Source of the DNA: Lutibacter oricola
GTDB lineage: Bacteria; Bacteroidota; Bacteroidia; Flavobacteriales; Flavobacteriaceae
Assembly (NCBI RefSeq): GCF_900106565.1
Contig: NZ_FNNJ01000002.1
Span: 372,001 to 436,000, forward strand
DNA: 64,000 bases
Reading direction: 5' to 3'
Below are positions 52,402 through 63,022 of the stretch, piece by piece. The position numbers and the translations under genes were made by a program. Position 1 is the first letter of the stretch, and every line of letters starts with the position of its first letter. Below the pieces are notes generated by a model. It searched no databases. It was not told where the DNA came from and worked only from the letters and a program-made list of their open reading frames with translations.

Positions 52402-53907
52402 ATGAGAAATTTATTAATTTTACTACTAAGTATTGGCTTGTTAGGTGCTTGCTCAACAAAAGATAATACTATTAATTTTACGTTTATTCAGTTAAATGAT
52501 GTCTATGAAATTGCTCCATTAGAAGGAGGAAAAGTAGGAGGAATGGCTAGGGTAGAACAACTACACAAAGATTTATTAAAAGAGAATCCAAATACATATC
52601 TATTTTTGGCAGGAGACTATTTAAACCCTTCACTTTTAGGTACTTTAAAGTATAAAGGAGAGCGAATTAAAGGGAAACAAATGGTTGAAGTTATGAATGC
52701 TATGAATTTTGATTTAGTAGCATTAGGTAATCACGAATTCGATTTAAAAGAAAATGAATTGCAGCAACGATTAAACGAATCTAAATTTCAAATTATTGCA
52801 ACAAACCCAATGCATAAAACTGCGGAAGGTATTCAACGTTTTACTTCAGAAAAAAATGGTGTTAAAACAGAATTACCTAAAACAGTAAATTTTGATGTTA
52901 AGAACGCAGAAGGAACTTCAATAAAAATAGGTTTTTTTAGCGCTTGTTTAAATTCTAACCCTAAAAGTTATGTGCATTATGAAGATTTTTATGAGTCTGC
53001 AAAATTTGCAAATAACAAGTTGGAAAAAGAATGTGATGTAGTTTTTGGTTTAACACATTTAACTATAGATCAAGATAAAATGATTGCTAATATGTTTCCA
53101 AATGTTCCTTTAATAATGGGAGGCCATGAACATGTAAATATGTCGGTTCCAGTTGGTAAAAGTAAAATAACAAAAGCTGATGCCAATGCAAAAACGGTAT
53201 ATGTTCATAGAATTTCATTCAACAAAAAAACTAAAGAAACTACAATAAATTCTGAATTAGTTTCAATTACTCCAGAAACTGGTAGCGATAAAAATGTGGC
53301 TAGTATTGTAAGTAAATGGAATGTACTTTTAGATGAAAAAATTAAAGAAATTTTACCAAATCCTGATGAAGTTATATTTACTGCAACAGAGCCATTAGAC
53401 GGTAGAGATACACCAATTAGAAGTACACAAACAAATTTAGGTTTATTGGTTACTACGGCAATGGCACATAGTTTTGACACTAAAATAGATTGTGCGTTGG
53501 TAAATGGAGGTTCAATTCGTATTGATGACCAATTGCAAGGTGATATTACAGGTATAGATATTTTTAGAGTTTTACCTTTTGGCGGTGAAATTTTAAAAGT
53601 TGAAATTAAAGGAGATTTATTGCGTAAAGTTTTAAACTACGGAAGATTAAAAGCGGGTAAAGGAGCCTATTTGCAGCGCTATAATGCCGCATATAATAAA
53701 GAAACTAAAATTTGGACTGTAAATAATTCAAAAATAATAGACACTAAAGTTTATACAGTTGCTTTTAGCGATTATTTATTAAAAGGTTATGATATTCCGT
53801 TTTTAACCCCAAATAATAAGGGTGTAATTAAAGTGCACAAAAATAAAGAAACTGCTAAGGCTCACGATATTAGAAAGGCAATAATAGTACATTTACAAAA
53901 CTTATAA
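52402..53907 (+). CDS. Lipoprotein metallophosphatase / 5'-nucleotidase
   Basis: About 501 residues from the ATG at 52402, which starts a clean lipoprotein signal (lipobox LGAC); a GTG six codons upstream is the alternative. An N-terminal calcineurin-like phosphoesterase domain shows FIQLNDVYEIAP, FLAGDYLNPS, LGNHEFD, THLTIDQD and MGGHEH. A C-terminal 5'-nucleotidase domain shows TNLGLLVTTAMA, CALVNGGSIRIDDQLQGDIT and FRVLPFGGEILKVEIKG. The first motif is NDVYEI rather than the usual NDxH. It probably hydrolyses nucleotides at the outer side of a membrane for phosphate or nucleoside salvage. Confidence 0.88.
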   Translation: MRNLLILLLSIGLLGACSTKDNTINFTFIQLNDVYEIAPLEGGKVGGMARVEQLHKDLLKENPNTYLFLAGDYLNPSLLGTLKYKGERIKGKQMVEVMNAMNFDLVALGNHEFDLKENELQQRLNESKFQIIATNPMHKTAEGIQRFTSEKNGVKTELPKTVNFDVKNAEGTSIKIGFFSACLNSNPKSYVHYEDFYESAKFANNKLEKECDVVFGLTHLTIDQDKMIANMFPNVPLIMGGHEHVNMSVPVGKSKITKADANAKTVYVHRISFNKKTKETTINSELVSITPETGSDKNVASIVSKWNVLLDEKIKEILPNPDEVIFTATEPLDGRDTPIRSTQTNLGLLVTTAMAHSFDTKIDCALVNGGSIRIDDQLQGDITGIDIFRVLPFGGEILKVEIKGDLLRKVLNYGRLKAGKGAYLQRYNAAYNKETKIWTVNNSKIIDTKVYTVAFSDYLLKGYDIPFLTPNNKGVIKVHKNKETAKAHDIRKAIIVHLQNL

Positions 53908-53937
53908 AAAATAAATAGGTATTTCATTTAAATAGTT

Positions 53938-53945
53938 TAAATTTG
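53938..53945 (+). promoter_or_regulatory. -7 element of guaB
   Basis: TAAATTTG followed by CACGC, a match to TAnnTTTG with the GCA-type context common at flavobacterial promoters, 30 bases before the guaB ATG. The -33 element is not obvious. Confidence 0.5.
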
Positions 53946-53963
53946 CACGCAATTAATTTCTAA

Positions 53964-55445
<1,482 letters not shown>

Positions 55446-55466
55446 TTTATAAATAGTTATATATAG

Positions 55467-55497
55467 AAAAAGCCGAAACACTTGTTTCGGCTTTTTT
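55467..55497 (+). terminator. Rho-independent terminator of guaB
   Basis: A perfect stem AAGCCGAAAC / GTTTCGGCTT with an ACTT loop, followed by a T run, about 20 bases after the guaB stop. The flanking A run may also serve the convergent gene ending at 55558. Confidence 0.9.
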
Positions 55498-55512
55498 GTA
55501 TGAGTATACTTG

Positions 55513-55533
55513 ATTACTGAGCGGAGTCGAAGT
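55513..55533. repeat. Single dispersed repeat module
   Basis: ATTACTGAGCGGAGTCGAAG belongs to the same family as GTCACTGAGCGAAGTCGAAG (about 40139) and GTCACTGAGTGGAGTCGAAG (about 41218). It lies alone between the convergent guaB and TIGR02757 genes. Confidence 0.65.
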
Positions 55534-55557
55534 ATTTTTTAGTTTAAAACGTATCAA

Positions 55558-56322
55558 TTAAAATTTCTCAAAAACTCCTAAGCCAAATAAGGCGAAATCG
55601 TATTTTACCGGATCTTTTTTATCCATTTTTCTAAGACTTGTATCTAATTCAGCAAGCGCTTTGGCATCATTTTGTTTTCTTTTAAGCAAACCTAATTTAC
55701 GAGCAACATTACCTGAGTGCACATCTAACGGACAAGATAATTGACTAGGAGAGAGGTTTTGCCATATTCCAAAATCCACACCTGCATTGTCATTTCTAAC
55801 CATCCAACGTAAAAACATATTTATGCGTTTTGCTGCTGAACCTTTTAAAGGATTGGATATATGTTTTTGTGTGCGTTGTAAATGAGGGATTTCAAAAAAA
55901 ATGTTTTTAAATACAGAAATTGCTTGTTGTGTAGAGTCTATTGAAGCATTATTAGCAAATACAGTCTCTAAGCCATTATAATTCTTATAGATATGTTGTA
56001 TCGCTTTTATAAAATATTGTAAATCTAAACTATTAAAAGTTCTATGTACAAACCCATCAAAACTGTTTAAATGATGATCTTGGTGATTCATAACAAAATC
56101 GAAAGGTGAATTACCCATTAATTCTATCATTTTTTGAGAATTTTTAATAATCATTTTTCTATTTCCCCAAGCAATAGTTGCAGTTAAAAAAGCAGTAATT
56201 TCTATGTCTTCTTTTAATTTGAATTGATGAGGAATTTGAATAGGATCAGATTCAATAAATTTTGGATTATTGAATTCGATTACTTTTTCGTCTAAAAATT
56301 CTTTAAGTTCGGTTTTATTCAC
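55558..56322 (-). CDS. TIGR02757 (DUF2400) family protein
   Basis: A 254-residue protein. The block FLTATIAWGNRKMIIKNSQKMIELMGNSPFDFV, the central KGSAAKRINMFLRWMVRNDNAGVDFGIW and LSCPLDVHSGNVARKLGLL mark the TIGR02757 family, probably an all-helical HhH-like fold related to DNA glycosylases. The central RINMFLRWMVR with the following Asp is its best-conserved part. Function not established. It is the last gene of the minus-strand operon and overlaps miaA by 8 bases. Confidence 0.88.
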   Translation of the reverse strand: MNKTELKEFLDEKVIEFNNPKFIESDPIQIPHQFKLKEDIEITAFLTATIAWGNRKMIIKNSQKMIELMGNSPFDFVMNHQDHHLNSFDGFVHRTFNSLDLQYFIKAIQHIYKNYNGLETVFANNASIDSTQQAISVFKNIFFEIPHLQRTQKHISNPLKGSAAKRINMFLRWMVRNDNAGVDFGIWQNLSPSQLSCPLDVHSGNVARKLGLLKRKQNDAKALAELDTSLRKMDKKDPVKYDFALFGLGVFEKF

Positions 56323-57226
56323 AAGTAATTTTGCTTTCTATTAAACGTGTTACATCTTTAATGGTAGGATTGAAATTAAACCAACAAATATCTTTATCTC
56401 TTTTGTTCCAAGTTACTTGTCTTTTAGCAAATCGGCGTGTGTTTTTCTTAATTTCTTCAATAGCAAATTCTAGAGTTATTTCATTATTAAAAAATTTAAA
56501 CAACTCTCTATAACCAACAGTTTGCAGCGCATTTAAGTTTTTATGTTCCACTAGTTCTTTAGCTTCATTTAATAGGCCATTATTAATCATAATATCCACA
56601 CGTTTGTTAATTCTTTCATACATTAACTCTCGTTCAGCTTGTAAGCCAATTTTTATAGTTTTAAAATTTCTGGGTGCTTTAGGTTTGTTTTTAAATGAAG
56701 AATAAGTTTCTCCACTACCAATACAAATTTCTAAAGCTCTAATAAGTCTATGTGGATTATCAATTTCTATAGAGTTATATGATTCTATATCTAAATTTTT
56801 TAATTGATTTTGTAGGTTTTCTATTCCTTTTTCTTTCAGTTGTTTATTTAAATTTTCACGAACAGCAGCAGGAATTTCAGGAAAATAATCTAGCCCATCA
56901 ATTACTGCATTTGCATATAAACCACTACCACCTACCATTATAACAATATTATGTTGTTTAAATAATTGGTTAAGTTTTTCTAAAGCATCTTTTTCGAATT
57001 GACCTACATTATAATCTTCAAAAATACTTCTATTTTGAATAAAATGGTGTTTTACAGCAGCTAATTCTTCAGGATAAGGTACTGCAGTTCCAATACTCAT
57101 TTCTTTATAAAATTGACGAGAATCACACGAAATAATTTCAGTATTAAAATGTTTTGCAAGCTCTATGCTTAGTGCAGTTTTACCAATTGCAGTAGCACCT
57201 ACAATTGATATTAAATAGTTACTCAT
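56315..57226 (-). CDS. miaA: tRNA dimethylallyltransferase
   Basis: A 303-residue enzyme that adds the dimethylallyl group to A37 of tRNAs reading codons starting with U. Features: P-loop GATAIGKTALS, IISCDSRQFYKEMSIGTAVP, HHFIQNRSIFEDYNVGQFEKDA, VGGSGLYANAVIDGLD, the NPHRLIRALEI motif and NALQTVGYRELFKF. The KNTRRFAKRQVTWNKRDKDI end is the tRNA-recognition part. Normal length. It overlaps both operon neighbours by 8 bases. Confidence 0.97.
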   Translation of the reverse strand: MSNYLISIVGATAIGKTALSIELAKHFNTEIISCDSRQFYKEMSIGTAVPYPEELAAVKHHFIQNRSIFEDYNVGQFEKDALEKLNQLFKQHNIVIMVGGSGLYANAVIDGLDYFPEIPAAVRENLNKQLKEKGIENLQNQLKNLDIESYNSIEIDNPHRLIRALEICIGSGETYSSFKNKPKAPRNFKTIKIGLQAERELMYERINKRVDIMINNGLLNEAKELVEHKNLNALQTVGYRELFKFFNNEITLEFAIEEIKKNTRRFAKRQVTWNKRDKDICWFNFNPTIKDVTRLIESKITCE

Positions 57227-58049
57227 TGTTTAATTTATTTCCGCAGTTATGACAATATTTAGCTTTATCCGAGTGTTTATCTTCATTGCAATGTGAGCAG
57301 TGTTGTGTATTATTATGGTGGTGCTCTAATTCTGATTTAGTAATTTCGGAAGTTACAATACCCGTTGGTACAGCAATTATTCCATAACCTAAAATCATAA
57401 CAACACTGGCAATAAATTGACCAAGTGGTGTATGAGGAGAAATATCTCCATAACCAACAGTGGTAAGTGTTACAATTGCCCAATACATACTTTGTGGTAT
57501 GCTTGTAAATCCGTTTTCTGGACCTTCAACTAAATACATAATAGTACCTAAAATAATGGTTAATACTATTACGCTAAACAAAAAAACGGCTATTTTAATT
57601 CTACTGGCTTTTAAAGCTTGCATTAGTTTTGTTGAAGCACCTAAATAACGCGCAAGTTTTAAAATTCGAAAAACTCTTAATAAACGCAATGCTCTTAAAG
57701 CTACTAATGCGTGTGTACCAACAAAGAATAATGATAAGTATTTTGGTATAGTTGCCATTAAGTCTATTATACCATAAAAGCTAAAAATATATTTTGAAGG
57801 TTTTTTTATTGAAATAATTCTAGCAATGTATTCAATGGTAAAAAGTATTGTAATAATCCATTCAGAAATATTTAAAAAGTTATGATATTTTTTATCAAAA
57901 CTTTCAACACTTTCTAACATAACTAAAATAATACTAGCCAAAATAGCGAGTATTAATATTATATCAAACCATTTTCCGTGGTGAGTATCTGCTTCATATA
58001 TTGTTTCGTGAAGCTTATTCTTCCAGTTCGGATCTTTTTTTTGTTTCAA
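57219..58049 (-). CDS. Voltage-gated potassium channel-like ion transporter with zinc ribbon
   Basis: A 276-residue six-helix channel. The voltage sensor S4 is ALRALRLLRVFRILKLARYL (about 117-136) with Arg at regular spacing. The selectivity filter TVGYGD (197-202) identifies K+ conduction. S6 is GQFIASVVMILGYGIIAVPTGIV. The cytoplasmic tail is His-rich and ends in a zinc ribbon with Cys251, 254, 266 and 269 (HCSHC..YCHNCG), a common but poorly understood addition in bacterial channels. It overlaps miaA by 8 bases and lies 3 bases after the caspase-family gene. Confidence 0.9.
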   Translation of the reverse strand: MKQKKDPNWKNKLHETIYEADTHHGKWFDIILILAILASIILVMLESVESFDKKYHNFLNISEWIITILFTIEYIARIISIKKPSKYIFSFYGIIDLMATIPKYLSLFFVGTHALVALRALRLLRVFRILKLARYLGASTKLMQALKASRIKIAVFLFSVIVLTIILGTIMYLVEGPENGFTSIPQSMYWAIVTLTTVGYGDISPHTPLGQFIASVVMILGYGIIAVPTGIVTSEITKSELEHHHNNTQHCSHCNEDKHSDKAKYCHNCGNKLNNE

Positions 58050-58052
58050 TTT

Positions 58053-61000
58053 TTACTTTTTAATAAATATAAAATCACCTCCTTCGTCACCAATACCGTG
58101 GATTACACCGTATTGTGGTACGTTAGGACTGTTGTTTGCAACAGGAGTTTTAATATTACTAAATAATTCTAACGCAGACATATATTTTGAGGTATTATTT
58201 GTTAACCGATTTATTAAATATTTATAAAATACACTTTTGTTAGGTACTGTTTTTAGAGTTCCACTAGTAATTGCTTTTTTACTAGGTAGTTCGTACAGTT
58301 TTTGATAAGCTTTTGGAGCCTCTTTTGTAAGCGATCTTGTTTTAAATATACTACCACTAAAACAAGCATCAGAAATTAATAAAGTATGTTTTGCTTTAAT
58401 TCTTTTAATAGTTGAAACAATTACAGAGTTTTGAATCCAATTTGCTGTAAATTCTTTGTCAGCATCAGCCGGTAACCAATAACCAACTTCCGCATCATCT
58501 TCATAAACACCGTGACCAGCATAAAATATTAATAAATTATCCTTTTCTGTAATTTTTTTTCTGAAAGTATCAAAAGCATTTAATATATCTGAACGAGTAG
58601 CATTTATTAATACTTTTACATTTTCTGGTTTAAAATTATATTTAGATGTTAAAATATTTCCTAAGCCAGTTGCATCTTTAGAAGGTAAACCTTCTAGATC
58701 TACTATTTTTGAATCTCCATAATCGCTAACTCCAATTAAAAGAGCGTAATAATTTCCAGTAGTTGTATTTACAACATCTACATTTGGGTTTACATCTACA
58801 ATAACAGTAGGTTCTGGTGATTCTCGTTTAATAAAAAACTTTTTGGTAGTAGATTTTCCTTTAATATCTGAAGCTTTTACAATCAATTCATTATCTCCAA
58901 TTCTTAGAGGAACTTCTGCTCTAAAATTACCATTTGCTTCAACATAGGCATCAGTACCATTAATGGTTACTTCATAAATACCATCTTTGTCTGTTGCTTT
59001 ACCAATTACCTTTATTTTTTTAGATTTTACAATTTTAAATCCTCTTGAAACAACAACAGGTTCAGTAATATCTATTTCTGGTGGATAGTTAATATCACTA
59101 TTTAAATATTTAATTTTAAAATTATCTATGTTAATTTTAGTTCTTTCATACAAGGTATAACCAAAATTATAACCAGGTACGTTGTACATTTCTATTTTAT
59201 TTAAATATTGATTATTTATATATAACTTAAGTGAAGAACCAATTTTTGCAATTTTTACAATATTAGGAGCGTAGCCCGTTGCAATAGCAGAACTTTCAGT
59301 CCAATTAATTAGTATCGTTTTTTTGCTATCAACAAATTTTCGAAGTAAATAACTACCGTTTTTAGAAATAAATAGTTCGTGTTTATTATTCTCATCTTTT
59401 CTAAAAAAAACAAAAGCAACACTTCCATTATCTGTGCTATACTTTCTCTCAATAGTAGTTTCAACTTCAAAGTCTCTGTTTTTATCTAATTCTTTATATT
59501 TTCCAAAATACCATCCTCCAGAGTTTCTTTTATGCTCAATACCATATCTTCCACCAGAAATTGTTGTAGTATACTCTTCTTTAGATTCTACTGTCCAATT
59601 ATTAGTATTATCGTTAAAATCTTCATAAAAATGATATTTACTTCGGTCAATATTATCAGTTACAACGGGATCAACTAGTATTATGTCTTTCTTTTTTTGA
59701 TCTAAATATTTAATATTTATATAGTTAACTCCAACTTTTTGAATTCCAAAAACAACAAAACCAGTACTATTACCAAACTTTTTATAGGGAATATAATTTA
59801 GGTAATTATCATTAACATAAAATTTATATTTACCTTCTTCTTTTTTAATTTTTAAAATATTGCTATTTCCATCACCCTTAATAACATGGTCCGTTTTAGT
59901 CCAGGTAACTAAATTCTCATATTTACCATCATCATATTTCGATATTCTATAATGTCCATTGGCTGTTATATTAAATAAATATTGATTATTCACATCACTA
60001 CGACCAAAAATTAAACCATAACCTGTGTTTTGTACACCTGTTAATTTTTTAATTTCAGTTTCTATTTGGAAATCTCTAGTAGTATCAATAGAAGGTATTT
60101 TATAAAAATAACTACCTTTCTCTTCTTCTTTTTTATTTATATAATATTTATTGTCGTAATTATAAGTACTTACCTCACTTGTAGAAGTACTTTTCCAAGA
60201 GTTCAAACTATTATTAAATTGGTCGTTTAATACATAACTCTCTGTATTTGATGTGGTTGTTGTGTTTTTGTTTAAGTATGTAATTTTTAAATTGTCTATC
60301 GAAATTTTTTGCTTGCTACTAACAGACCAGCCTAATCTATTACCCATAAAGCGTCTAAAATAGGTTGAATGTACTAGATAATCATTCAAATAAAATTTTA
60401 ATTTACTGCCTATTTTTGTAACTGTAAATTTGTTGTTAGCATAGTTACTTTTGTTAACATATGACGAATTTTTCCAATCTACAAGTTTAGTTTCTTTACC
60501 TTCTTTTTCGTAATATATTTTATACGATCCATTACCTGTAACTAAAAATACAAATTCATTATCATTATCTTTTCTTCCAAAAATAATTCCATAGCCATTA
60601 TCTTGTACACCTGATATTTTTTGAATGTTAGATTCTATTTTAAAATCTCTAGAAGTATCAATTGAAATACCTTTATGTGTGTTCCAACTACCATCTTTAC
60701 GTTTGTGTTCAAAATAATATTTACCATTTTTTAATTGATATTCTCGATCTTTACTAGAACCAATTAACCAATCGTTATCATTATTCGAAAAATTTTCTTC
60801 GTAAAAAACAGTTGAATTATTGGCAAATAAATTATGGTCTTTATTTAAATAATAGGCCTTTATATAATCTACACCAATTTTTTGCTTGTTGTTTACTACA
60901 AAACCAACTCTTTTTCCAAATAATTTTGAAAAAGGCATTGAATGTACAAAGCTTCCGTTTATGTAAAACTTATATTTATTATTAGATTTTTCAACAGTTA

Positions 61001-61451
61001 AATTATTAATTGCCCCATTTCCTTCTTTTATAAATGAAGACGTAGTCCATTTTTTAATATCGGTTTTATCTCCATTTTCATATTTTAAAATTCTGTAGTA
61101 ACCATTTCCAGAAATTTGAAACCAATATTCATTATCATTATCTAATCTTCCAAAAGTTAGTCCAAAACCATAATCTTGAACCCCACTTACTTTTTTAATT
61201 TTAGTTTCAATTTTAAAATCTTTACTGGAGTCAATATCCATTGCTTGGTGTGCTAACCAACTATTTTTATCTCTCTTATGGCTAAAATAGTAGTAGCCAT
61301 CTTGTACAAAAAATGATCGTTTTTCATCACTTCCTTCAGACCAATCTTTAATATTTGAATAAAAGTTATCTTCAAAAATTGTATTGGAATTTGTTTGTGC
61401 AAAAAGTGAGCTGTAAATTAATACAACAATTAGTAGTAGTTTTGATTTCAT
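58053..61451 (-). CDS. Large secreted caspase-family protein with four tandem domains
   Basis: A 1132-residue protein with a signal peptide (1-19, SLFAQ). Four repeats of about 200 residues each carry a D.W..GS start, a DFKIETKIKKVSGVQDYGFGLTFGR core, a GNGYYRI segment and a YKFYINGSFVHS end; the pattern suggests concanavalin/LamG-like beta-sandwiches. An Ig-like domain (about 845-905, KVIGKATDKDGIYEVTING) follows. The C-terminal 220 residues are a caspase-like C14 domain, starting YYALLIGVSDYG, with catalytic His980 in YAGHG and Cys1030 in SDACFSGS. Probably a secreted or surface protease. It lies 9 bases after the papain-family gene. Confidence 0.88.
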   Translation of the reverse strand: MKSKLLLIVVLIYSSLFAQTNSNTIFEDNFYSNIKDWSEGSDEKRSFFVQDGYYYFSHKRDKNSWLAHQAMDIDSSKDFKIETKIKKVSGVQDYGFGLTFGRLDNDNEYWFQISGNGYYRILKYENGDKTDIKKWTTSSFIKEGNGAINNLTVEKSNNKYKFYINGSFVHSMPFSKLFGKRVGFVVNNKQKIGVDYIKAYYLNKDHNLFANNSTVFYEENFSNNDNDWLIGSSKDREYQLKNGKYYFEHKRKDGSWNTHKGISIDTSRDFKIESNIQKISGVQDNGYGIIFGRKDNDNEFVFLVTGNGSYKIYYEKEGKETKLVDWKNSSYVNKSNYANNKFTVTKIGSKLKFYLNDYLVHSTYFRRFMGNRLGWSVSSKQKISIDNLKITYLNKNTTTTSNTESYVLNDQFNNSLNSWKSTSTSEVSTYNYDNKYYINKKEEEKGSYFYKIPSIDTTRDFQIETEIKKLTGVQNTGYGLIFGRSDVNNQYLFNITANGHYRISKYDDGKYENLVTWTKTDHVIKGDGNSNILKIKKEEGKYKFYVNDNYLNYIPYKKFGNSTGFVVFGIQKVGVNYINIKYLDQKKKDIILVDPVVTDNIDRSKYHFYEDFNDNTNNWTVESKEEYTTTISGGRYGIEHKRNSGGWYFGKYKELDKNRDFEVETTIERKYSTDNGSVAFVFFRKDENNKHELFISKNGSYLLRKFVDSKKTILINWTESSAIATGYAPNIVKIAKIGSSLKLYINNQYLNKIEMYNVPGYNFGYTLYERTKINIDNFKIKYLNSDINYPPEIDITEPVVVSRGFKIVKSKKIKVIGKATDKDGIYEVTINGTDAYVEANGNFRAEVPLRIGDNELIVKASDIKGKSTTKKFFIKRESPEPTVIVDVNPNVDVVNTTTGNYYALLIGVSDYGDSKIVDLEGLPSKDATGLGNILTSKYNFKPENVKVLINATRSDILNAFDTFRKKITEKDNLLIFYAGHGVYEDDAEVGYWLPADADKEFTANWIQNSVIVSTIKRIKAKHTLLISDACFSGSIFKTRSLTKEAPKAYQKLYELPSKKAITSGTLKTVPNKSVFYKYLINRLTNNTSKYMSALELFSNIKTPVANNSPNVPQYGVIHGIGDEGGDFIFIKK

Positions 61452-61460
61452 AAGGGCTAG

Positions 61461-62885
61461 TTATTTGTGATTTACTTCAATAAATAAAGGTACAATAGCA
61501 GCATTACTATTGGTAGATTTTGCTGTAAAGGCAATTAAATTGTTTTCAAAAGTAATGTCTTTTCCTTCATAAATATAAGGTTTAAGTATTGTTTTTACTT
61601 TTGTGGTAAAGTCGCCATTTGTTTGTTTTAACTTAGAAACTACAGCATTAATGTCAATTTTTTTTGTGCTATATAAAATACACAAAATATCTCTACCTGG
61701 ATTTTGATCCATTTCAATAAAATAATCTTCACTAGGTATTGCAACTTCACTTTTAGTATATCCAAAATAGGCACTATAATTGTCGAAAGGATATATAGGA
61801 GATATAGATTTATCACTACTTCCATAACCAATTAAATATACATAAGCTGCCTTTGCACTGTTAAAAAATAAGCGAAATTGTGTTCCAGATGAATATGAGT
61901 TAGTTAATTTATATGTACTTTTTGTTGCAGCTACAATACTAAAATTTCTTGTTGCATCTGGAGATAAAGTGGCAGGCATTGTAGTTCCATTACTTAACTG
62001 AAAACGCATTGAACCTTTAAGAGCAATAGTTTTAGGTTCTGGTTTTTCAATTTTATCTACCATAACATATGCAGTTTTGGTATATTTTTCAAAATCATTG
62101 TATTTTACCCAAATATATCCGTTATTTCCCCATTTGGTTCCCCAAGAATTTAAAATTTCAAAAGCACCACCATCTTTATAATCATCATAACCAACAACCA
62201 CCATTGCGTGGCCACCAATTGATCCAGATTGCAATCCACTCCAAGTTCCTTTTGCCTTATAAAATGTACTCGAAATTCTCATACCAATAACTACAGGGTT
62301 ATTGTTAGAAATTGCTTTTTTAACTTTTAAGGCTAGGTTAGAAGGATTATCCCACCTTGCAAGTCTTATGTAAGATTCGATTTTGTTTTTACTCGCAATT
62401 TTTAAAAGAGATTCAGATGGTTTTGCTCCACAACTTGTTTGAGTATATTGAAAATCGCTTAATTTTAAAATTCCAGAATTTTTTATAAGCTGCATCGCAT
62501 CTCCAACATACGATCCTTGTTTGCAAGCATAATCTGTTTTTCCCTTAATCATATTGTAAACAAATGCAGGTGAAAATGTATTCTGGTTTATTTTATAAAT
62601 ATTGTTTTTCCATTTATTTTTTATAGCGAATGAAATTGTTCTTGCTCCATAGCCACTTGCCCAGCCAACACACGAAGGTTGACGCCCTTGGCTTTTAGGT
62701 GTAGGAGCATAGGCTTTTAAACTGTAATTTGATGGTAAATTATCTAAACTACGCGTAGTTAATGGAGCTGTAAGCTCTATGGATTCATATTTATTTTGAT
62801 CCATAAGCATACCTAAGGTATACTCATTTTCTTGTGCCGTAAATTGCAGTGAAAAAAATAAAATTAAGAGTGTTAATTTTTTCAT
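61461..62885 (-). CDS. Secreted papain-family (C1) cysteine protease with DUF4384-like domain
   Basis: A 474-residue protein with a signal peptide (1-17, QFTAQ). The papain-like domain spans about 45-275: oxyanion Gln66 and nucleophile Cys72 in SQGRQPSCVGWASGYG, His226 in GGHAMVVVGYDDY, and Asn246 in ILNSWGTKWGNNGY. Residues 285-400 resemble the DUF4384 domain (MRFQLSNGTTMPATL; RLFFNSAKAAYVYLIGYGS; EDYFIEMDQNPGRDILCILYS), common next to caspase-like proteins. A full triad implies activity. It is the first gene of the five-gene minus-strand operon and is likely to work with the caspase-family protein. Confidence 0.88.
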   Translation of the reverse strand: MKKLTLLILFFSLQFTAQENEYTLGMLMDQNKYESIELTAPLTTRSLDNLPSNYSLKAYAPTPKSQGRQPSCVGWASGYGARTISFAIKNKWKNNIYKINQNTFSPAFVYNMIKGKTDYACKQGSYVGDAMQLIKNSGILKLSDFQYTQTSCGAKPSESLLKIASKNKIESYIRLARWDNPSNLALKVKKAISNNNPVVIGMRISSTFYKAKGTWSGLQSGSIGGHAMVVVGYDDYKDGGAFEILNSWGTKWGNNGYIWVKYNDFEKYTKTAYVMVDKIEKPEPKTIALKGSMRFQLSNGTTMPATLSPDATRNFSIVAATKSTYKLTNSYSSGTQFRLFFNSAKAAYVYLIGYGSSDKSISPIYPFDNYSAYFGYTKSEVAIPSEDYFIEMDQNPGRDILCILYSTKKIDINAVVSKLKQTNGDFTTKVKTILKPYIYEGKDITFENNLIAFTAKSTNSNAAIVPLFIEVNHK

Positions 62886-63022
62886 TTGAGGGAAGTTTTA
62901 GTTTGTAGTTATAAGTAATATATGATAAATATAAACTTTAACATAATTTTTACAAACATTAAAACTAAAAATACTCAATAAAATACTCAATATGTCGTAT
63001 TTTTTATCAAATAGGCAATTAT

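Noticed and set aside
55513-55533. Operator or second terminator after guaB
   Set aside because: The sequence matches the dispersed CACTGAGCGAAGTCGAAGT module found at 40139 and 41218 and has no relation to the terminator stem.
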